Below, piece by piece: positions 56,174-64,000 of a stretch of DNA of 64,000 nt. A program made the position numbers and the translations under genes. Each line of letters opens with the position of its first letter. Within the stretch, counting starts at the first letter, position 1. The DNA is from Telmatactis stephensoni (lineage: Eukaryota > Cnidaria > Anthozoa > Actiniaria > Isophelliidae), in the NCBI GenBank assembly GCA_029948255.1, contig JALIZF010001651.1:124001-188000 (forward strand), given 5' to 3'. The notes beneath the pieces are model-generated. The model made no database searches. It had not been told where the DNA came from and saw only the letters and a program-made list of their open reading frames with translations.

Positions 56174-56397
56174 AGTCTTATTGTTAAATTGAATACTGTT
56201 TTCGGGTTTTTCTTTCAGAAATTTCTGGAAATAGTAGACGGGCCTTTATTTATCATATCTTGAAACTTTTATATAGATAAGTTTTCAATTATAAATGTCC
56301 GCATAGAGTGATTTGTCTCGCTGGACATCTGCTGAAATGAGATGAGCATTTGCTAAAGTAGACGTCTAACAGACTAGAGAATCCTTCTTAAACACAG

Positions 56398-56471
56398 GAT
56401 ACGAATTCACTCCAACTGTAGCTGTTGCGAGGAAAGTGGGCCACCTTACAAGACTTAAAGAAAAGCAAAAG
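56398..56471 (+). CDS. Tandem candidate exon B
   Basis: Acceptor AACACAG, 74 nt, donor GTAAGA. Only one frame is open: YEFTPTVAVARKVGHLTRLK.., aligned with exon C at Y..F.P..AVARKV and a Lys-rich end. Length differs from C by 6 nt, keeping phase. Confidence 0.45.
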
Positions 56472-56738
56472 GTAAGAGCCTTGGATATATTCTAGTTTTC
56501 ATTATATGTTTTGTTCAACAGGACAAGCATTTACAGCATTTTGTTCAGAGACGGAAAACGTCGTTATAGACATCTTTTAAGTAGACGCGTACGGGCTTTT
56601 ATTAATCATATTTAACTTTTATGATGACAGTTTTTTTCATATAAATGTCCTCAAAGAAGATAAGTATCGCTAGAAATCTGTTAAGTGATCTGATCATTTG
56701 CTAAAATATGCTAACAGAGCTTCTCTTGTAAAACACAG

Positions 56739-56818
56739 GATACGCCAAATTTGCTCCATGTTTCGCTGTTGCCAGAAAAGTGAATAATCGACACACAAGT
56801 CATAAAGAAAGGAAAAAG
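56739..56818 (+). CDS. Tandem candidate exon C
   Basis: Acceptor AACACAG, 80 nt, donor GTAATA. Only one frame is open: YAKFAPCFAVARKVNNRHTS... The preceding intron end (ATCGCTAG..TTTGCTAAA..) matches those of A and B, so the whole intron-exon unit was duplicated. Confidence 0.45.
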
Positions 56819-57257
56819 GTAATAATTTGAGATATATTATCATTTATATTTTTTTACCCGGAAAATCATTATTTTAAAAGGTTTGCAGTTAAGACGGAAA
56901 CTTACCGTATGTTTCAAACTCTTTCTTAGCGTTTTTAGTCCTTTTTGATTCCTTCTTTCGTCGGCTTGTTTGTTTGTTTGTTGTTTATTTGTTTCACTTG
57001 CGACTGTTTTGTCACTAAAAAAGAAAAAGAAGAGAATAAAGAAATAAGTAGGATAAGTGATTTAGGGCGTAGCCAAGATGAACGGATGATTCGTCTTTTG
57101 ATGTGTGGACCAAGGTGTAGTTGATGTCCATAATAACAACAACTGGACAGAACGAATTTCCACACATCTTGAAGGAATATGCTTGGTTAATATTTCATTT
57201 GTTTTTGTTACAGCCTTGTCAGTAATTTTTTTTTTTTCACACTGTAAGACCAGATCC

Positions 57258-57321
57258 GTACAAAAATTTAAAAAAATTAAAATCTAGGGAAACACCCGAA
57301 AATTCAAATCACTGACTTATA
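57258..57321. repeat. Dispersed repeat, copy 1
   Basis: About 60 bp containing AAAATCTAGGGAAACACCCG shared almost exactly with 59781-59843. Confidence 0.85.
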
Positions 57322-57523
57322 ACAAGATAATATAAAAATTAGGTACTGCCTAATAGCGGAGCTCCCATTTGAATTTAAGTTTTTGATTCTAATGAATTGG
57401 GATTTTGTGGTAATTGGACGACGACAAAGATTCAATTTTGTAAAAGGCTTGAAAAAGTTGAAATAAATATTATGAATAAAGCTTTTTAGCATTTGCTTTG
57501 GTTTGTATATACAAATTACCCAG

Positions 57524-57754
57524 AATCCTGTGGTTACCGCTGTCATGAAAACGAGGCTATGCACAAGGTCTGTATAATCAACACTCGTCGCACTCCATCT
57601 GGAAAGGGAAAATGTGGACTGTGGTTTCGTTCGGTTTTCTGCTTGAAATGCTCACATCACTTACAAATGCACATGCCGTTCGCGGTACACACTATAAACT
57701 GCACTATAAATGCTACAATTGCGTTAAAGCAGCTTGACATGAGTCTCAATCAAG
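57524..57754 (+). CDS. Candidate exon with six clustered cysteines
   Basis: Between acceptor TTACCCAG and donor GTAAAT lie 231 nt (77 codons, phase-symmetric), open as SCGYRCHENEAMHKVC, KGKCGLWFRSVFCLKC and HMPFAVHTINCTINATIALK. Six cysteines in the first half suggest a disulphide-bonded or metal-binding module. It is on the same strand as, and 0.7 kb after, the tandem exons, so may belong to the same gene. No signal sequence is visible in this exon. I do not assign a family. Confidence 0.42.
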
Positions 57755-58663
57755 GTAAATTCTAAGTCTCTTCATTTGAAATGTACGAATCGACGAAGCT
57801 TACCTCCATGAGTTCAAATGTCAGCTTGCCGGCGAAGCGAAGCAACAAATCTCGCTTTAGTACCGAACTCAAAACGTGACTAAGTCAGCCAAAGACATTT
57901 GTTTATCTCCTCTATCATAGGATCGGAATGACTTTTGGAATTTATAAGACCAGTTTAAAATACAAGTTGACGAGTAAAATATCCGGCCATATTACACACA
58001 AAACTGTCTAATAAGTTATTTATTATCCAACTGAGCTTAGTTGTACGCCCTCGGGATGTATATGGCTAAAAGCCTCGGTCCTCGGTAATTAACTCTTACA
58101 TAAATCACTTGATGAGAAACCTTAAGTGGTGGTTGTCATTGTTCTCTGCCTTGCTTTGAGGGTTTTTCTCTCGATCATCCAGTTTCCCCCCCTCAGTAAA
58201 AACAAACTAGTTAACTAAGATTTGTATGAATAGAATACTAGAATGTAGTAGTAGTGTGTGAGAGAGGAAACAGTGCTCTCCAATTAAACGTGATGACATT
58301 TTTACTCCCTTTCTGTACCAATATCCTTTACCAGTAGCTTTTGTTCACTAACTTGAAACTATTGTGTTTGTATTCTTGAAGAAAATGAAAGGTTCTTGAA
58401 AAGCGTTCTGCTATAGAGAGAGGATCAAAATGTCATCACGCTTGGGCTTATATGTGTGCAGGTGATAGAACACATTGGACACTTAGATAAATTCAATTAT
58501 AACGGTTATTAATATTACTAACTTTGATAGGGGAACAAGCAACTTAAGGATTTTTCATTTCCATGGATAAATATCTCAGTCAGGAGCAGTTGTCTGTTCT
58601 CTTTTGGCCCAAATTGTACTAACACAATTTATGATGACAGTTTGCAATTAAACCGAAGGCATT
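57755..58663. other. Intergenic, half palindrome inside
   Basis: 58034-58095 (CCCTCGGGATGTATATGGCT.. to ..GGTAATTAACTCTT) matches one arm of the palindrome at 61708-61807. No gene seen. Confidence 0.5.
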
Positions 58664-58734
58664 GCGTTCACTTGGGCTACAACCAGAGACTCATTAAGCA
58701 AGTAGCCCGAGTGAACGCAACATTTTGCGTCTAG
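58664..58734 (+). mobile_element. Minimal Helentron-like end
   Basis: GCGTTCACTTGGGCTAC (58664-58680) is inverted at 58702-58718 (one mismatch). A terminal hairpin ACGCAA-CATT-TTGCGT and then CTAG|T follow. Same architecture as the 3' ends at 21215 and 42682, but the stem sequence is different. Confidence 0.55.
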
Positions 58735-61256
58735 TTTTGAGAAAGTTTAGGTTATTTGTAAATGGTTTTGATTAATAAAAGTGTTAATCCAAAGTGAACA
58801 TTTGAATCGAAAATGAGTTTTAAGTCTTCTTTCGCTCCACTGTCATATAATTCTTTACAATCAGCTTGAAGTTGCTAAATTTGAGTAAAAATACAGGATA
58901 ACGTATAATTCAAAAACTGTTTTAAACAGGCATTGTACTAATCTTTGTAGATCAATTCCTAACTGATTAAAATAAAATTTAAGTGTTAATCCAAAATGAC
59001 AATTTGAATTAAAAGTTGACCGAACTGAAGTGCTAGTTCAGTTTTGGCACTTTTAGTCATTATTACTCGATATTTAAAAAATCTCCTCTTAACAGTCAAA
59101 TTAATTTTTATGAATATTGTTATCAAAAATATTGCAAAAAGGTGACCACTGTAAGACAAAATGTCATTGCAGATGTATTTCAGTGTTTTTCTAAACTTGT
59201 CATAGTCCTAGTTTCATGCTCAATGCAGACGATTCTTGATTTCCGAATTTGGCGAGATTTTTAAGCACTGAGCCGTTTACCAAAGGCGCCTTCACGAAAC
59301 GAGGCATGTACATACAATCTTCAATAACTCAGTTATTATGAGAAATTTTTTAAAGCTACGAATCCAACTAAAAAGTCGTCCAGCTTTGAAAACTTTCTCT
59401 GTGTCCTTCAATTCGTATTTCGAGAAGTTTTTGAAACGACAGCGGGCCCGAAAAAAAACTTCAAACATACGATTTTTTCGACTGAACATGTCAAGATTGT
59501 CACAGATTAATGCCCATAAAAATTGCTAAATTTCTACGAGGTTTCCAGAATAATATTCTTAAATTTTGCAAGTTAAAACTGCAAGGAAACTTGTAAATTT
59601 TCAGTTTTCAAAGTGTCGGCACGCGTCAAGTTGGCGCCAAAAATCAATCAGCCAATCAGCATCGCGATGGGACACGGACGTACGGACGGAAGTGACGTAT
59701 ACTCAAGCCATGAAAAATCAACTCGATGGGTTACCATTTTTTCTTAGGTATGGTGCTCCGCTATTAAACGCTAATCTACTGTACAAAAATTAAACAAAAT
59801 TAAAATCTAGGGAAACACCCGAAAATTCAAATCACTGGCTTATATTGCGTATTGGTAGCTAATAACAAAATATTAAACGCTATTCTACTGAACGGATTTT
59901 TCTAAATGTCCCAAATTTTCCCTTGAAAATTCACGATTTTTAGTCGGCTGTAGGTGCAAAGTATTCAACCGAAAAACATTGTTTAACGTTTTATTGTTCT
60001 ATTTTATTATCATTCTATTATTTGTATTAGAAAGAAAATTGGAATGTAAATTTCACACAGTTAGATCTTATAGCGGGGCGCATTTCCTTGAGTAGCATAT
60101 CGGGTATTGTATCGATGTTTTTATAGCATATCTGAAAATACTTCTGGGACTGGCGGGATGACTATTATTAATTATTTGTTGAGAAAGTATCCCTGCTTTA
60201 AGTAATAAAATATTGTTAAATGTTCTAATATGTATATGCGTATGTATAATTATCGCCAAAAAATATTTTGATGCATTTATTTTGAACTGCACAGATTTTA
60301 GCTAAATAAGGATTGTATGTGCTTGTCCATGATAGTGCTCCATATGCCAGAATATGAAATACAACACCCTCAAAAAGACAGATTTTTGAAGATTTTTTTT
60401 TGCTGAACCTATGCTCTGCAAAACAGCCCCTTCACCACGGTTACCAAGCTCAAATACCCCAGTGGGGGTGAGGGAATTTTGGCGCACCTGTGAGGGGAGG
60501 TAGTGAGGTCGATTTTGTACCACACATGAGGACGAAGACAACGTGAAAATATGTAGGAGAATGACAACATCTCCATTTTATTGTGAAATTTTACTAATCG
60601 TGAACAATTTTCCTATGCTGTTCACATTGGATATCTTTTTCAACAATAGCAAATAGTTGCAGTATTCAACTAATAGTAGTTCTTAGTGATTTTATAGAAA
60701 TTCAATTTTCCCCTCCTAATGTAAACAATGCAGTCCTTTGCCGTTGCTAAGCAGTTGTTATGAGATTATCGAGAGATTATGAGGGAGTGCATGCTGATTA
60801 CTAATAACGTGGGCGCTGATCAACTAAATTAATCTGCTCTTAAAACGCCACGAATTCTACATTAAATGATTTCTTTTTCATTTATTTATTTTTATTTAAA
60901 TGCCAATCCTTTCCACATTTCATCCAAATTATGCAATTTGTTAAAATTGTTAACATGGATGATTTTTTTGTAAATTTTTGCTGCGTTGATGCACGATTTC
61001 GTGACAAAAATAGAATCTGAAAATGTGTGGTATCTACAGGTACTTTGTCCACCTTTATTATCTGATTGACTCGGTTTTCTTTGTTATTTGTAGGGCTTTA
61101 TATCGCGTATTTCCCTAGTCATTATGAATTCAAGGGCATTATACAGATATTGCCCTCGCCCCATACTTCCCTGGGTCATCTTAATTTGGATGTTAGACTT
61201 AGAAATTTCCTATAAAGTAGCGAATCTTGGTGAAAAAATCTCTTGAGAAATAACTT
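58735..61256. other. Gene-poor stretch
   Basis: No supported gene. Includes the second copy of the dispersed repeat (59781-59843) and a GC-richer stretch around 59610-59700. Short frames at 59338-59529 and 60302-60541 are unsupported. Confidence 0.4.
59781..59843. repeat. Dispersed repeat, copy 2
   Basis: See copy at 57258-57321; a few mismatches only. Confidence 0.85.
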
Positions 61257-61328
61257 TAGGATTCGAACCCGAGACCTTCTGCACACCTATACCCGCCTTT
61301 AACCTCTATGCTACTGAGCTAACTGATG
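61257..61328 (-). other. tRNA-like (SINE head) sequence
   Basis: Minus strand: A box TAGCTCAGTAG (61311-61321) and B box GGGTTCGAATCC (61259-61270). Acceptor arms do not pair well, so a tRNA pseudogene or SINE head. Confidence 0.45.
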
Positions 61329-61409
61329 GAAATTTATCAACAAAAAATCGTTTTGTCTGTTATAATAGTGTTCTTAACTTCACCGTGAATAGAATTGAAA
61401 AGCAATTGT

Positions 61410-61613
61410 TTAAAGTCCCTATGACACATTTTTTTTCTTTTCAAATTCAGTTCTTTTCTGGGAATACAGTTAAGGTCTTTTTGTCTTACTTTTGAACACT
61501 CCGTATTTTTCGAGATATATGGAGTATTCTAAAATGGGATAAAAAGATCTTAACTATATTCCCAGAAAAGAAATGAGTTTGAAAATAAAAAAAAGGTGTC
61601 ATAGGGACTTTAA
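61410..61613. repeat. Foldback MITE with TTAAAGTCCCTATGACAC ends
   Basis: Arms of about 80 bp with several mismatches; the ends TTAAAGTCCC and GGGACTTTAA are perfect. Loop about 40 bp. Confidence 0.9.
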
Positions 61614-61707
61614 GATTTCTTTCTGGGAATTAAATAACAATGATCAGATCGTAAATGTCGTTTGGGATTGTTTTAGTGTGAAAACCTCCTCAATCATATA
61701 ATAAGCC

Positions 61708-61807
61708 AGTTAATTACCTCGAACCTCGGCTTTTATCCATATACATCCCTCGGGCCTACGGCCCTCGGGATGTTTATGGCTAAAAGCCTCGGTTCTCGGT
61801 AATTAAC
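61708..61807. repeat. Palindrome with GC-rich tip
   Basis: GTTAATTACCTCGAACCTCG.. pairs with ..CGGTTCTCGGTAATTAAC. Tip CCCTCGGGCCTACGGCCC. One arm also occurs alone near 58034-58095. Confidence 0.9.
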
Positions 61808-64000
61808 TCTTCCTCAACGACCAAGGACGAATACTAAAAGAAAAACATTAGCTGCGTTCTTTAGAGATTTATAGAGCAAAATGAATTTATCCATAATGCG
61901 TTATCAAAGTACAAGGAATTTTTTCCTTTTACAACAATTATACAACAGTAAAACTGACACTACGGACCAGACTGAAAGCTGGGCTTTTAGTGTTCTAGTT
62001 CTTTAAGTATATTTTAAAGAAATGACTATATTTCATTTCTGTTGGAATTTTTCTAGGTCTTTAATCTTAAATTACCCTTCATTAAGGTAGCACAAACTAA
62101 GCCGGTGTGATTACCCAAAGGCAGTCATGTCAGATGTCATCCATTACGATACACATGCAATTCTGGACCGCATCATCCTCATTGTAAATTAACTCTAATA
62201 AACTAGGCCACTGTAGCAGCTATAGGGAATTTCGTAGTTCACTTTAGAGGCGGCCATAATGATATTTGAATACATATTATAACTAGTACGTATTACGGAA
62301 GTCTCAGTTATCTTCTACATCAAAATACCATCAACTCTTTAGTTGATAACCCACACATCGACCGTATGCTGACAGCTCGATCTTGTTCAGTACAACACAG
62401 GAATCATATGGTTAAGCAGTTGCAGTCTTATGAAAAAAGGTACGTAAGCTGATGTACGACCATAATTGAAAGACTACCGCAAAGAAATATGATACTAAAG
62501 AAAATATGTACATTTTTGCTTACATGGATTTTTTTTCCGATTTTCTCACTTGTTTTACACTCAATAATTTCATTTCGAAATACACATCAACAAATAAGAT
62601 TTTTTTCATGTTCTTTTATTCTTCAGTTTTATTCCTTCTGTTTTTTCTTTGATCTTTCTTCGTTTTCCTTTTCTTTTCGTTTGTAATTTCCTAAATCATC
62701 TTCATTTGACTTGAGTTCTGTGATTTACGTGTTTCGCTTAGACAATTTTTTTTTCAAGAAAGAGAAAAATAATTATGGACGATTGACTATTTCTAAAATA
62801 CGTAGTCCACAGCAGGAATTAGTTGAATGACTGCAGATGAGTACTTTATTGGTCGTACTGTCAAGTCATTACTATTTTTATGTTTTCGCAAATCCTCTAA
62901 ATTCTAATTGATCATTTCAGCAGATGTAAGGTATAATCTAGTCAGATTTCTACGCGTACATTAGCTGTGATAACATGAGAACAGCAGATTTTCATTGCTA
63001 AGCGATGTGATAAAATCAGTTTAGGGGTCATTTTAGTGCCTCAGTGCTTTTAAATACTCTAGGTTTTCCGAATCCCTACAGACGTGATAAATTCTGTTAA
63101 TGTAAACGACATCGAGTCTGCTAAAAAGAGACGAGATATCGTTGTTTAGGGAAGAAAGTTTTCAAAATATAATTTTAAATGCAAAGAATGGTTTATCAGT
63201 AGTGTGCTAGACAAAAACAGTAAACTGATTTCAAAAACAACAAGGGAAATGTTTTAGGTAGAGTATTGAGCACGTGTGCCCAATATTATCTCATCTCTTT
63301 ATTAAAGATTTTCATTCTTGTCCATTAGGTTACGCATTTTTCGATTTACTGATGGAGTCATTTCTCTATCTACTCTTACGTTTGTTTCGTTGTCTTTTTA
63401 TCTCTGCTTTTTTGGCCAATGTTTCTGTCACGAGTTGTACCCTATTAAGTCGCAATAAGAAAACGTGTTTGGCCTATTTTAGACCGTCTGACACATTGCT
63501 TTCTGTTACGACTTAGACGTTATGCAATCTTGATTGCTATTGAAATAGCTGCTATTGCAATTACACGTCAACGCCAACAAAGATTTCAGACTCCTGAGTC
63601 GTAGGCGGAATCGCATTGAAACTTTTGCTCAGAACAAAACTAAAATATCATGACGTTAAGCATGGTTTTCACTAGAGACATATCATAACGAATAAGCACA
63701 AGCAACATACGTAGATTTAGTGTAGTGTACTCATTAACAGTGCTTCCTTTTTCTCATACCTAAATTATAAAATGCAATGCTGAGTCTGCGTGTGTTGCTT
63801 ACTCTTATGCTTATGTCACTAATGAAAACCAGACTTAACTAGTCATATCTCTTGTGGAAACGACTGTAAATTTGTTTGTTTGTTTACTTGCTTGCTTGTT
63901 TGTCAATTAAATGAATAATAACTATTTTAACTGAGAATAAACATCGGAAAGAACTCTTGATATGCTCACAGAGCATTTGTTGCGGTAGTGGACATGGTCC
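61808..64000. other. Gene-poor right end
   Basis: No supported gene or clear repeat ends. Open frames such as 63274-63516 are short and Leu/Phe-rich without support. Confidence 0.4.

Noticed and set aside
55857..56192. 111-codon frame with SLLFSSLLFS repeats
   Set aside because: Translation of the TTCTC repeat; coding meaning only in the short exon-like part at 55913-55982.
57524..57754. Assignment as a coral small cysteine-rich toxin-like peptide
   Set aside because: No signal peptide, and the Cys spacing could not be compared with a known family without a search.
61257..61328. Functional tRNA gene
   Set aside because: Same reason; no complete cloverleaf could be drawn.

Overview
The window looks like a piece of an anthozoan cnidarian genome, most likely a stony coral. 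This is inferred from AT-rich DNA, short spliced exons with GT/AG ends, no operons, and a dense mixture of BEL/Pao, Gypsy, CR1/L2-type LINE, PIF/Harbinger, Helitron-like and foldback elements. No whole conserved housekeeping gene is visible. Most coding sequence is retroelement pol, transposase, or short exons of genes I could not name.

Layout. 1-3.9 kb: minus-strand BEL/Pao retrotransposon, cut by the window edge, with LTR and a tRNA-Tyr-type primer site. 3.9-6.0 kb: plus-strand Gypsy remnant lacking gag and integrase core. 6.2-8.3 kb: decayed minus-strand gene of an unrecognised, possibly transposon-derived family. 8.58-12.59 kb: complete PIF/Harbinger transposon with a nuclease gene and a convergent intact Myb/SANT gene, inserted inside a coding exon of a coiled-coil gene. 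13.7-15.9 kb: 5'-truncated L2-like LINE. 16.3-18.8 kb: two divergent unrecognised genes with start codons 79 bp apart. 19.6-21.2 and 41.0-42.7 kb: two copies of one Helitron/Helentron-like non-autonomous element. 22.8-27.7 kb: near-intact 4857-bp Gypsy element with two 142-bp LTRs and a perfect 5-bp target duplication, lying 11 codons before the stop of a small host gene (22767-28395). 28.9-32.7 kb: two blocks of TTTTCATG/CATGAAAA palindromic motifs around remnants of a spliced gene. 33.5-39.7 kb: a LINE with a 2A-like motif, split by a giant foldback element and by a 2-kb composite insertion holding another L2 fragment. 43.8-45.2 kb: another LINE 3' end. 45.9-46.3 kb: tRNA-like SINE head between inverted arms, then a long tetranucleotide tract. 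47.8-48.8 kb: small two-exon gene with a TATA box. 55.9-57.8 kb: three tandemly duplicated candidate exons and a cysteine-containing exon. The rest is intergenic DNA with foldback elements, palindromes and microsatellites.

The genes do not form a pathway. The informative relations are nested insertions. Removing the Harbinger and the second Gypsy element, with one target duplication each, restores open reading frames across the insertion sites. This dates both insertions after the host exons and shows which alleles are broken. I did not find a convincing new biological system. The strongest candidates for novelty are the Helentron-like 3' hairpins with compensating stem changes, the CATGAAAA palindrome blocks, the AGAGTG-ended MITE clusters, the tandem exon array, and the unrecognised multi-exon family at 6.2-8.3 kb.
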